64,000 bases of DNA from Arthrobacter nitroguajacolicus_D (GTDB taxonomy: Bacteria; Actinomycetota; Actinomycetes; Actinomycetales; Micrococcaceae), in the NCBI RefSeq assembly GCF_031455195.1, contig NZ_JAVDSH010000005.1, positions 345,807 through 409,806 of the forward strand, given 5' to 3'. Below the pieces are notes generated by a model, which was given only the letters and a program-made list of their open reading frames with translations, ran no database searches and was not told where the DNA came from. Positions 1 through 7,489 of this stretch are shown one piece after another. Numbering within the stretch: position 1 is the first letter of the stretch; every line of letters starts with the position of its first letter. Made by a program: the position numbers and the translations under genes.

Positions 1-125
1 TCCCGCTCCAGGGTGTCCAACGCTGTACCCAGTGCTGCCAGGGCCCTGCCGATGTGCTGCTCCTCGTCGTGGGCGGGCATGGTGACCGCAATGCGTTGGA
101 TCTGCTGCTCGGTGCCCCCGGTCAT
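1..125 (-). CDS. Family 2 glycosyltransferase, N-terminal part only
   Basis: Only the first 41 codons are in the window; the gene runs off the left edge. The N-terminus reads MTGGTEQQIQRIAVTMPAHD followed by EEQHIGRAL, the typical nucleotide-sugar binding entrance of GT2 enzymes (hydrophobic strand, PAHDEE, then a helix). The start ATG at 125-123 overlaps the TGA of the upstream deacetylase/methyltransferase gene (122-124) in an ATGA arrangement, so translation is probably coupled. It is the third gene of an operon with an acyl-CoA-dehydrogenase-like protein and a PIG-L/methyltransferase fusion. Substrate unknown; the catalytic DxD is outside the window. Confidence 0.7.
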   Translation of the reverse strand, partial: MTGGTEQQIQRIAVTMPAHDEEQHIGRALAALGTALDTLER

Positions 126-1501
126 GTCGGGCCGTCACTGACCGCCGTGGCCGGAGCAACCAAGGTTTCCAGCACGAAGTCCTTCTCGCGGTAGACCCCC
201 AAAGTTGGCCAGGCAAGCTGCTGCCGCGCCATCGAGTGAACGGTCTCCGCGTCCAGCTGCCAGCCGGAGATCGGATGACGCCAATGGCACAGGAGAAGCG
301 TTCCGCCGGGTTTCATGGAGGACTCGATGTGCCCGAACACTCTCGTCAGCTCTTCCGGCGCCAAGTAATAGCCCATCTCGGAGAGCACCACCAGGTCAAA
401 GGAGCCTTCCGGCCACTCATTGGGGATGGTGAGGTGACGGGCTTCGGCGGAGGGGTAGGTGGAAAGCCGCTCAGCTGCCCTTTTTGCCGCAATGCCACTG
501 GCTTCAACACCGAGGAACGCCTTGCAGCGTTGGGCGAGTTCCTCGCTGAGTGTGCCAATGGAGCAACCGAGTTCCAACCCGGATTCGTACGATTCCTCCG
601 GGAGGGCTGCCAAGGTCAGTGCGCGTTTTCGGCGCTCGTACCAGCTGGTGGTGTATGCCCAGGGATCGTCTCCCTTGGCGTGGACTTCATCAAAGATACG
701 TTCAGCGTCGGCCGCGGTGTTGTTGCCTGCCTTTGACGGTTGCCAGGCGAAGGTTTCCCACGGCCTTTCGAAGTGCTCCAGGAAAGTCCCCGACAGGAGG
801 GTCCCGTCGCCGGGTTGTTCCGATAACGGTTCAATCTGGGACGTGTGGGCGCCCATGGCTTTCGCCTTGCCCTCCTGCTCGTGGCTGGTCAATGGCACCC
901 GCACCCAGGACTGCCATGTGGCGTCGTCGAGGCCAGCCCACAACCAGTACCAGATGGGGTATTCCAAGAGGCCGTGGCCGTCCTCTTCAGCAACCTTGGC
1001 TGCTGTTGCGCCAAGGGCATCGTGGTCGGTGTGGCCGTCCTCGCGGTACGGAGCAACGATGACGATCTTCTCCGGTGGTCGCCCAAGCGCCGAAATGGCG
1101 TCGCGTATCGCCTCAGCAATGCGGCCACTGTTGGCCGCCAACTGGCCGTCGGGCAACCCCAAAAACTTCCAGGTCGCGCTGGGAGCCAACCCGGACACAC
1201 CCTTGTCGAACTCAGCGAGCCTCACGGCGGCAAGCTGTTCCGGCGTCGTCGTTGGGGACTCCGGGTGGGATGCTTCACCGGCCGTGCACAGCAGGAGTTC
1301 CACCGCAGCTCCGGACGAATGCAGTTTGGCCAGGAACCCACCCGCGCCCAAAGTTTCATCGTCGGGGTGCGCGGCCAGGACGACGAAAGCCATGTCCGCG
1401 AGTTCGTCCTGGCCCAAAGGGAGCTCGGGCAGCGCGGCGACGCCGCTGGCCAACCATTCCGATTCCGTCGTGCCCGTGTCCGTGTGCGAAAAAGCTACCA
1501 C
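122..1501 (-). CDS. PIG-L deacetylase fused to SAM-dependent methyltransferase
   Basis: A 459-residue two-domain protein. Residues about 38-240 form a PIG-L/LmbE zinc deacetylase: AHPDDE at 44-49 and HTDH at 157-160 carry the usual metal ligands and general base. Residues about 265-440 form a class I methyltransferase with glycine-rich motif I LELGCSIG at 309-316 and an acidic residue at the end of strand 2 (GVEAS). The family removes N-acetyl groups from sugars; the second domain should methylate the same or a related product. It overlaps the upstream acyl-CoA-dehydrogenase-like gene by 7 bp and the downstream glycosyltransferase by 4 bp. The real substrate cannot be read from the sequence; a small glycoconjugate or glycolipid is an inference from the neighbours. 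Confidence 0.85.
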   Translation of the reverse strand: MVAFSHTDTGTTESEWLASGVAALPELPLGQDELADMAFVVLAAHPDDETLGAGGFLAKLHSSGAAVELLLCTAGEASHPESPTTTPEQLAAVRLAEFDKGVSGLAPSATWKFLGLPDGQLAANSGRIAEAIRDAISALGRPPEKIVIVAPYREDGHTDHDALGATAAKVAEEDGHGLLEYPIWYWLWAGLDDATWQSWVRVPLTSHEQEGKAKAMGAHTSQIEPLSEQPGDGTLLSGTFLEHFERPWETFAWQPSKAGNNTAADAERIFDEVHAKGDDPWAYTTSWYERRKRALTLAALPEESYESGLELGCSIGTLSEELAQRCKAFLGVEASGIAAKRAAERLSTYPSAEARHLTIPNEWPEGSFDLVVLSEMGYYLAPEELTRVFGHIESSMKPGGTLLLCHWRHPISGWQLDAETVHSMARQQLAWPTLGVYREKDFVLETLVAPATAVSDGPT

Positions 1502-2568
1502 CGGCGGTCCCCTTTCAGCACCAGCGCCCCCAGTTGGGCGTCGTCCCGCATGGCGTGATGCTGGCGGACATAGAGGGACAAATCCGCCATCCGCTTGCCG
1601 TACTGTTCGTTGAACGCCAACGGCCCGGGGCCCAGGTTTTGCGTCACCAGGGTTTGGACGCGTTCGACGGCGGAGGCAACGGTTCCGCGGACGCGCAAGG
1701 CTTCGGGCCAGGGGCTTTCGCCCTCGTCGCCTGAATCTGCGAGGTCGCCGGCGTCGATGCGCTCAGCCGTTTGAGCCAAGTATCCGGTGACCGAGGCGAT
1801 GATCCTGTCTACCTCGCCCAGGGAGGCGAGTGCGATCTGGTCCGGTTCACGGCCGTTGTCCGATGCCCTGGCAAGGGAGTTGCGGAAGTCCCTGGCCACA
1901 GCCACGGCGCCGCCCAGCCAGCAGGCGGCCACGCCCATGCCACCCCAGGCGAAGCCAGGGCGCTCGAAATACCAGCCCGCGCCGCCGACGGCTGCAGCTG
2001 GTACATGGTCGAAGTGCACCGTTCCGCTGGGGATTTCCTTGAGTCCGCGGCTGGTCCATTCGGGTGTTTCGGCTGTCACGCCGGAGTGCTTAAGGTCCAC
2101 TGCGAAGGCGGCCCGGGTGTTGTCCCCAGCGACATGTGCGGTGACGACGGCCCCGTCCAGTTGCGCAGCGAGGGAACACCACGGCTTTGAGCCGCTGAGG
2201 ACGTAACTACCGTCAGCTTCCTGCATGGCCTCGAGCTTCAGGCCCGGGCCCTCCGCCGCGAAAACGCCCCACGTTCCTTCAGGTTGGGGCTGCTCCGCCT
2301 GGGCCAGAATCCCGACGGCGTCAAGGTGCGGTTCGAGTACGCGCCCCGCCGCGACGTCCACAGCCGTGACCGAAGCCAGCAGCTCCCACAGTTTCGCTGT
2401 GTTGCCATCACCTGGTGTGGGAGCCGTCTGTCCGATTGCCTCCGCGATGGCCAGCAACGCCGGGACATCGCCCACTGCCGCGTGCACCTTTTCCAGGACG
2501 GGCTCCAGTGCTTGCAGCTGTACGGGCACGGAGCTGATGCGTACGGGCTGCACTTCTGTATCGCTCAT
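1495..2568 (-). CDS. Acyl-CoA dehydrogenase-like flavoprotein
   Basis: A 357-residue protein, a little shorter than the usual 380-400 of the family. SGSKPWCS at 125-132 corresponds to the conserved 'G-x-K-x-W-x-S' strand of acyl-CoA dehydrogenases that contacts the flavin, and the C-terminal half has the expected helical pattern. I could not identify the catalytic glutamate with certainty, so it may act on something other than a simple acyl-CoA. It is the first gene of a minus-strand operon with the PIG-L/methyltransferase fusion (7 bp overlap) and a glycosyltransferase, which suggests a role in modifying an acylated sugar product rather than beta-oxidation. A 14-bp palindrome lies just upstream of its start. 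Confidence 0.75.
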   Translation of the reverse strand: MSDTEVQPVRISSVPVQLQALEPVLEKVHAAVGDVPALLAIAEAIGQTAPTPGDGNTAKLWELLASVTAVDVAAGRVLEPHLDAVGILAQAEQPQPEGTWGVFAAEGPGLKLEAMQEADGSYVLSGSKPWCSLAAQLDGAVVTAHVAGDNTRAAFAVDLKHSGVTAETPEWTSRGLKEIPSGTVHFDHVPAAAVGGAGWYFERPGFAWGGMGVAACWLGGAVAVARDFRNSLARASDNGREPDQIALASLGEVDRIIASVTGYLAQTAERIDAGDLADSGDEGESPWPEALRVRGTVASAVERVQTLVTQNLGPGPLAFNEQYGKRMADLSLYVRQHHAMRDDAQLGALVLKGDRRW

Positions 2569-2583
2569 AGGAACCAGCCTATT

Positions 2584-2597
2584 CTAAGGAACCTTAG
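2584..2597. promoter_or_regulatory. 14-bp palindrome upstream of the acyl-CoA-dehydrogenase-like gene
   Basis: CTAAGGAACCTTAG is a perfect palindrome ending 16 bp upstream of the start codon at 2568. It falls where an operator would block initiation. It does not match the DtxR/IdeR consensus as I know it. The rest of 2598-2833 shows no other clear element. Confidence 0.35.
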
Positions 2598-2833
2598 TTT
2601 AGGTGCGCGCGGCAAGACGACGACGGCGGGAGGTGCCCGCAGTCGTTCGATTGCCACGCCGAACACCGATCACAGGAACCCTCCAACGATCCCCACCCCC
2701 GCAAAAGTTCCCCTTGGTCCCAAGATGAAGCGCATCTTCACAGCTTTTGTCATGCTTGTCACATCTTGTTGTCATTAACCGTGACAGGTTCCGTAGCTTG
2801 GAGGAGTCAGCACTACCGAGCCAAAGGAACACC

Positions 2834-5110
2834 ATGCCGCAGTCCAACGAATCCGCCACAGTCCCCACCGATTCGCACAGCCCGCCAGGAAGGACCAAGC
2901 CCAGCTTCCTCAGCAACCTGGGCGCGGATCTGCCCGCGTCCCTTGTAGTCTTCCTCGTCGCCCTCCCGCTTTCCCTCGGTATCGCTGCGGCTTCAGGGGC
3001 TCCGATCATGGCCGGCCTTATCGCAGCAGCGGTCGGAGGAATAGTCGCCGGCAGTTTGGGTGGTTCGCCTCTGCAGGTGAGTGGCCCAGCCGCCGGGCTC
3101 ACCGTCGTCGTCGCCGGCTTGGTAGCCGAGTTCGGCTGGCAGGTGACCTGCGCCATCACCGCTGCGGCCGGCGTCGTGCAGTTGCTGATGGGTGTCAGCC
3201 GCATCGGGCGGGCAGCGCTGGCAGTGTCGCCGGTAGTGGTCAAGGCCATGCTCGCGGGCATCGGGATCACCATCATCCTGCAGCAACTCCACGTGCTGCT
3301 GGGCGGCCAAGCCGCGGGTTCCGCCGTTGAGAACCTGGCGGGCCTCCCCGCAGCCATCACCAACGTCGAGCTGCATTCGGCGCTGCTGGGCCTGGCCGTC
3401 GTCGTGATTCTCCTGGCCTGGAAGTACTTTCCCGCGATGGTGCGGAAAGTTCCCGGACCGCTGGCCGCCGTCGTCGCCGTGACAGCGCTGTCAGTGGCGG
3501 TGGCGCCAAACGTTGAGCGGATCAGCTTCAGCGGTTCAATTCTGGACGCCGTCGCCCTGCCCAGCCTGCCCGACGGCAACTGGCGCGCCGCAGCGATGGC
3601 CGTCATTACCGTGGCGTTGATCGCCAGCATCGAATCGCTGCTGTCCGCCGTGGCCGTAGACAAAATGGGCGGCTCGCGGACCAACCTGAACCGCGAACTC
3701 GTCGGCCAAGGCTCCGCGAACATGGTTTCCGGCATGCTTGGCGGACTCCCGGTGACCGGCGTGATCGTCCGCAGCGCCACCAACGTCGAAGCCGGAGCCA
3801 AAAGCCGAACCTCGGCCATCCTGCACGGCGTCTGGGTCCTGGTCTTCTCCGTGCTGTTCGCCGGTCTTATCCAACTGATCCCCATGTCCGTGCTCGCAGG
3901 ACTCCTGCTGGTCATCGGTGCCAAGCTCATCAAGGTAGCCGACATCCGCACCAGCCTCCGCACCGGCGACCTGCTGGTCTACGCAGTGACGTTGGTGTGC
4001 GTGGTGGTGCTGAACCTCCTCGAAGGTGTCCTCATCGGCTTGGCCCTCGCTGCTGTCTGTGTGCTGTGGCGGGTGCTCCGCGCTCAAATCCACGCGCACG
4101 CGCCCGCCGGTTCGGGGCTGCCGTGGCGGGTCACCATTGCCGGCTCGTGCAGCTTTTTCGCGCTCCCGCGGCTCAACCGCGTCCTGCATTCCGTGCCCGA
4201 AGGCCAGGACGCTGTGGTGGAACTCAACGCCGACTACCTCGACCACGCCTTCCGCGAAGCCCTGGTTGCCTGGCAGAAGCAGCAACGCAACACCGGCGCG
4301 TCCGTGACCCTCGAAGAGCACGGCACCACCGCTTTCACCGACGCCGAGGACAACACTCCCCAGCGCCAGGACCCCCGTGAATTTCCGCTGCCGCCGAAGA
4401 CATCCTGGTTGCCGTCCGGTGACGACACAACAGCAGACGACGACGGTGGGCGGCTGCCGCTGCGGTCGATCCTCCTGGGCATCGACAAATACCATCGACG
4501 CCACGCGGACAAGGTCCGACCCCTGGTTCAGGACCTCACGGAAGGCCAGAATCCGGACACGCTGTTCGTGGCCTGCGTGGATTCCAGGGTCAATCCCAAC
4601 CTGATCACCAGCAGCGGACCGGGCGACCTTCTTACCCTGCGGAACATCGGAAACGTGGTGTGCAATGACGGCCGCGATGCTTCGATCGACTCCGCGCTCT
4701 CCTTCGCAGTCAAAGGGTTGTCCGTGGACTCGATCGTCATCTGCGGGCATTCGAACTGCGGTGCGATGAAAGCTGTCATTGCCGACTTTGAAGGTGCCGG
4801 GCCCGCCCTGGGCAGTGGCTTCGATTCGTGGCTGGAGCACGCGCGGCCCAGCTACTCGGCCCTGCTTTCCGGACATCCCGTGGCATTGGCCGCAGCTGCC
4901 GAAGGCTACAGCCGGCTGGACCAACTCAGCATGGTCAACGTTGCCATGCAGCTCCGCAAGCTCGATGAGCACCCCGTCACCGGGCCGGCCCTCGCTTCCG
5001 GACAGCTGCAGGCCACCGGTTTGTTCTACGACATCTGCACGGCCCGCGTAGTCCTGGTGACTCCCGAGGGCATCGAGCAACTCGACCCGAGCATGGCGGT
5101 TCGTTCATAG
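2834..5110 (+). CDS. SulP-type anion transporter fused to beta-carbonic anhydrase
   Basis: A 758-residue membrane protein. Residues about 22-430 are a SulP permease with repeated hydrophobic helices. A degenerate STAS-like region follows (about 435-500). Residues about 540-755 are a beta-carbonic anhydrase with zinc ligands C581 (in ACVDSR, with D583 and R585), H639 and C642 (in CGHSNC). The architecture matches known SulP-CA fusions such as Mycobacterium tuberculosis Rv3273, thought to import bicarbonate or sulfate while interconverting CO2 and bicarbonate. I chose ATG 2834 because AAAGGA lies 5 bp upstream; an in-frame start at 2747 would add a non-conserved 29 residues. It is monocistronic and divergent from the acyl-CoA-dehydrogenase-like operon. 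Bicarbonate uptake is the favoured role but sulfate cannot be excluded. Confidence 0.88.
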   Translation: MPQSNESATVPTDSHSPPGRTKPSFLSNLGADLPASLVVFLVALPLSLGIAAASGAPIMAGLIAAAVGGIVAGSLGGSPLQVSGPAAGLTVVVAGLVAEFGWQVTCAITAAAGVVQLLMGVSRIGRAALAVSPVVVKAMLAGIGITIILQQLHVLLGGQAAGSAVENLAGLPAAITNVELHSALLGLAVVVILLAWKYFPAMVRKVPGPLAAVVAVTALSVAVAPNVERISFSGSILDAVALPSLPDGNWRAAAMAVITVALIASIESLLSAVAVDKMGGSRTNLNRELVGQGSANMVSGMLGGLPVTGVIVRSATNVEAGAKSRTSAILHGVWVLVFSVLFAGLIQLIPMSVLAGLLLVIGAKLIKVADIRTSLRTGDLLVYAVTLVCVVVLNLLEGVLIGLALAAVCVLWRVLRAQIHAHAPAGSGLPWRVTIAGSCSFFALPRLNRVLHSVPEGQDAVVELNADYLDHAFREALVAWQKQQRNTGASVTLEEHGTTAFTDAEDNTPQRQDPREFPLPPKTSWLPSGDDTTADDDGGRLPLRSILLGIDKYHRRHADKVRPLVQDLTEGQNPDTLFVACVDSRVNPNLITSSGPGDLLTLRNIGNVVCNDGRDASIDSALSFAVKGLSVDSIVICGHSNCGAMKAVIADFEGAGPALGSGFDSWLEHARPSYSALLSGHPVALAAAAEGYSRLDQLSMVNVAMQLRKLDEHPVTGPALASGQLQATGLFYDICTARVVLVTPEGIEQLDPSMAVRS

Positions 5111-5123
5111 CTCCAGCGGCGGG

Positions 5124-5216
5124 CCCCCACCACCCACTCTGGGCCGACACCCAGCCCCGACACACCGTTCGCACGGCGTGTCGGGGCTGGTTCGTTTCCA
5201 TAGTGGGTGGTGGGGG
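5124..5216. terminator. Nested double inverted repeat after the SulP-CA gene
   Basis: An outer 15-bp perfect inverted repeat (5124-5138 CCCCCACCACCCACT, 5202-5216) encloses an inner 16-bp hairpin (5152-5167 and 5174-5189, one mismatch, loop TTCGCA). It starts 13 bp after the transporter stop, so it can act as a terminator, though there is no clear T-run. The double nesting is unusual. Confidence 0.55.
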
Positions 5217-5309
5217 TACAGGCCGAAACAGGGCCAATGTGCGGAATACTTGGAACCAGAACCACGATGTCCGGCAGGAGAGGACTGCCGTGCGAGGAGG
5301 TGGCAGAAC

Positions 5310-5906
5310 GTGAATGCCGGGAACAACGCCTTCAGGCGCAGGCTTGAGCGCGGCGCGGAGTTACGCGCCGTGCGTGGTTGGGACGGGAACGCAGAAGAAG
5401 ACGCGGAGATCGAGGCCGCCGATGCCCAAGAGCGGGAGAAGCGCCGGAAGGTGGACGACGCTGCCCGGGTTGAGTACCTGATCCGTGACGCCATGGACCA
5501 GGGAAAATTCGACAACCTCAAGTACGCCGGCAAACCCATCCCGGGCCTGGGGGAGCACTACGATCCCGATTGGTGGGTCAAAGGCCTCATCCAACGCGAA
5601 CGTCTCAGCGGTATCGGTCCGCCGGCGATCCTGCTGCGGATTGAGGATGCAGAGCTCGACGCCAAGCTGGACCAGCAATACACGGACAAACAAGTCCGGG
5701 ACGTCCTTGAAGACTTCAACAAACGGGTGATCGAGGCCCGACGCCAACTTCAGGGCGGCCCACCCGTCATCACCAAGCTCCGTGATGTGGACGCAGAGCT
5801 GGAACGGTGGCGCCAGCGCAGGGCCGCCGCAGCTCCTCCCGAGCCGGAACCGGAGCCGCCGGGCAAACGGACGTGGTGGCAGCGCATCTGGAACGGTTCA
5901 GGATAA
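5310..5906 (+). CDS. DUF1992 (DnaJ-homologue C28 type) domain protein
   Basis: A 198-residue soluble protein. Residues about 45-120 carry the DUF1992 signature: IRDAMDQGKFDNL, then GKPIPG and a tryptophan-containing 'DWWVKGLIQRE' stretch. The domain is found next to or fused with J-domains in other organisms, but no J-domain HPD motif is present. A charged coiled-coil-like region follows, then a Pro/Glu-rich segment and a Trp-rich tail. I chose GTG 5310 because GAGGAGG ends 9 bp upstream; the longer reading from GTG 5178 would place the start inside the palindrome at 5124-5216 and adds non-conserved residues. It is convergent with amt. Function unknown. Confidence 0.75.
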   Translation: MNAGNNAFRRRLERGAELRAVRGWDGNAEEDAEIEAADAQEREKRRKVDDAARVEYLIRDAMDQGKFDNLKYAGKPIPGLGEHYDPDWWVKGLIQRERLSGIGPPAILLRIEDAELDAKLDQQYTDKQVRDVLEDFNKRVIEARRQLQGGPPVITKLRDVDAELERWRQRRAAAAPPEPEPEPPGKRTWWQRIWNGSG

Positions 5907-5923
5907 AACCATAACGACGCAAA

Positions 5924-5965
5924 CAGCAGCCGACGGCGGGACTCTGGTTCCGCCGTCGGCTGCTG
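5924..5965. terminator. Bidirectional terminator between DUF1992 gene and amt
   Basis: A 16-bp perfect stem (5924-5939 with 5950-5965, arms CAGCAGCCGACGGCGG) separates the two convergent genes and can serve both. The T-run is weak (CTCCTTT). Confidence 0.75.
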
Positions 5966-5981
5966 CTCCTTTGTGGTGCTG

Positions 5982-7310
5982 TCAGGCGAAGCTGTCTTCC
6001 TTGACCTGTTCGGACCTGGGCGCGGCAGGCTTCCGGCCAATCAGCGCGGAAAGGTGCGCCTGCTGCTGGCGGAAGTGGCCGTGGGCGGTGAGTCCGAACT
6101 CGTAGGCCGACTCGGCGTGCTGGGTGAGGTCCACTCCGGTGACTTCGTGCTCCAGGGGAACCCGGAAGCCGATGGTCTTGTGGATGGCCCGGCCGATGAC
6201 CAGGGTGCCCAGGCCCGAGAGCGCGATGGTGATCAACACGGCCATGGTCTGTGCGATGAGCTGCTGGGGGCCACCTCCGTAGAGCAAGCCGCCCGCGACC
6301 CCGTCCTGCGGGAAGGCGATGAAGCCCAGGGAGAGCGTGCCGATGACACCGGCGCCGAAGTGGACGCCCACCACGTCAAGGGAATCGTCGAAACCGAACT
6401 TGTACTTCAGGTCCACGAACACTGCACAGGCGGCACCGGCCACCAGGCCCAGGCCCAGTGCCGCGAGTGGGGTGATGTTGGCGCAGGAAGGGGTGATCGC
6501 AACGAGGCCGGCGACCACACCGGATGCCGCACCCAGGGAGGTGGGGTGTCCGTGACGGACCTTCTCGACGACGAGCCAGCTGAGCATGGCCGCCGCCGGG
6601 GCCACCAGGGTATTGACCCAGATGAGGCCGGCCTGCGCGGCGGTAGTAGCAGCGCCGCCATTGAAACCGAACCAGCCAAACCACAGGATGGCTGCGCCGA
6701 TCATGATGAACGGTACGTTGTGTGGGCGGTGGTTGGGGTCTTTGGCGAAGCCGTGACGCTTTCCCACGATCAATGCGAGGACGAAAGCGGCGGTTCCGGA
6801 ACTGACCTCAACCACTGCACCGCCGGCGAAGTCGATGACCTGGCCGAAGATCTCCGTGAGGGCACCGCCGGCGCTCATCAGGCCACCACCCCACACCATG
6901 TACGCCAGGGGGCAGTAGACCACGGTGACCCAGATCGGGACGAACAGGGCCCAGGCGCCGAACTTGGCCCGGTCAGCGATTGCGCCGCTGATGAGGGCCA
7001 CAGTGATGATGGCGAAGGTAGCGGCGAAGCCTGCCTTGATGAGGTCGGGGGATCCCATCAGGTCCTGCAGGCCGAAGTGCGCGAAGGGATTGCCGAACAG
7101 GCCCAGGATGCCGTCGCCGGTGGTCATCGAGTAGCCCCACAGGACCCACACCACGCCCACGATTCCGGCGGAGATGAAGCTCATCATGATCATGTTCAGG
7201 GCGGCCTTGGCACGGGTCATTCCGCCGTAGAACAGGCCGAGGCCCGGGGTCATGAATAGCACCATCGCCGATGACAACATCAGCCAGACGTGTTGCGCAG
7301 AGATCTCCAC
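5982..7310 (-). CDS. amt: Ammonium transporter
   Basis: A 442-residue Amt/Rh family channel with about 11 membrane helices. The N-terminal helix region contains MTPGLGLFYGGMTRAK, the Amt signature, and the family's conserved glycine/histidine-rich helices follow. It conducts ammonium across the cytoplasmic membrane. No glnK or glnD gene follows it, unlike the common amt-glnK pair; the downstream neighbour is a convergent DUF1992 gene. Two GlnR-like boxes lie about 110 and 165 bp upstream, consistent with nitrogen-limitation control. The location near purine catabolism genes about 35 kb away is probably coincidental. Confidence 0.93.
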   Translation of the reverse strand: MEISAQHVWLMLSSAMVLFMTPGLGLFYGGMTRAKAALNMIMMSFISAGIVGVVWVLWGYSMTTGDGILGLFGNPFAHFGLQDLMGSPDLIKAGFAATFAIITVALISGAIADRAKFGAWALFVPIWVTVVYCPLAYMVWGGGLMSAGGALTEIFGQVIDFAGGAVVEVSSGTAAFVLALIVGKRHGFAKDPNHRPHNVPFIMIGAAILWFGWFGFNGGAATTAAQAGLIWVNTLVAPAAAMLSWLVVEKVRHGHPTSLGAASGVVAGLVAITPSCANITPLAALGLGLVAGAACAVFVDLKYKFGFDDSLDVVGVHFGAGVIGTLSLGFIAFPQDGVAGGLLYGGGPQQLIAQTMAVLITIALSGLGTLVIGRAIHKTIGFRVPLEHEVTGVDLTQHAESAYEFGLTAHGHFRQQQAHLSALIGRKPAAPRSEQVKEDSFA

Positions 7311-7420
7311 CTGCGTTCCCTTCTGATCAAGCCTGTCCGAAACGGGCCTGGATTTGTCCGGCCCTCGCTAGCCCCCCGATCAATATTCGGTGAGCTATGT
7401 TTCCGACTCAGAAGAGCTAA

Positions 7421-7436
7421 GTTGCAGGAAAGTTAC
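7421..7436 (-). promoter_or_regulatory. GlnR-like box, proximal to amt
   Basis: Read on the minus strand the site is GTAAC-TTTCCT-GCAAC, one base off the actinobacterial GlnR consensus gTnAC-n6-GaAAC. It lies about 110 bp upstream of the amt start, the usual place for nitrogen control of amt. Confidence 0.45.
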
Positions 7437-7473
7437 AGAAATCCCTCGTTCGTGAAGATCACGTCACTGGCAT

Positions 7474-7489
7474 GTTTCGGAAATGTTAA
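7474..7489 (-). promoter_or_regulatory. GlnR-like box, distal to amt
   Basis: On the minus strand TTAAC-ATTTCC-GAAAC matches the GlnR half-site pair except for the weakly conserved first base. It is 53 bp (about five helical turns) from the proximal box and overlaps the last codons of the upstream MFS gene. Confidence 0.4.

Noticed and set aside
2584..2597. DtxR/IdeR iron box
   Set aside because: The arms (CTAAGG/CCTTAG) and the 2-bp centre do not match the 19-bp TTAGG-type consensus, so only an unnamed operator is proposed.
2599..3963. 454-codon minus-strand frame opposite the SulP-CA gene
   Set aside because: Low-complexity Ser/Thr/Ala/Arg composition typical of an antisense shadow of a high-GC gene; the plus-strand protein is clearly conserved.
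5973..7259. 428-codon plus-strand frame opposite amt
   Set aside because: Gly/Asp/His/Glu-rich shadow; the Amt protein on the other strand is unmistakable.
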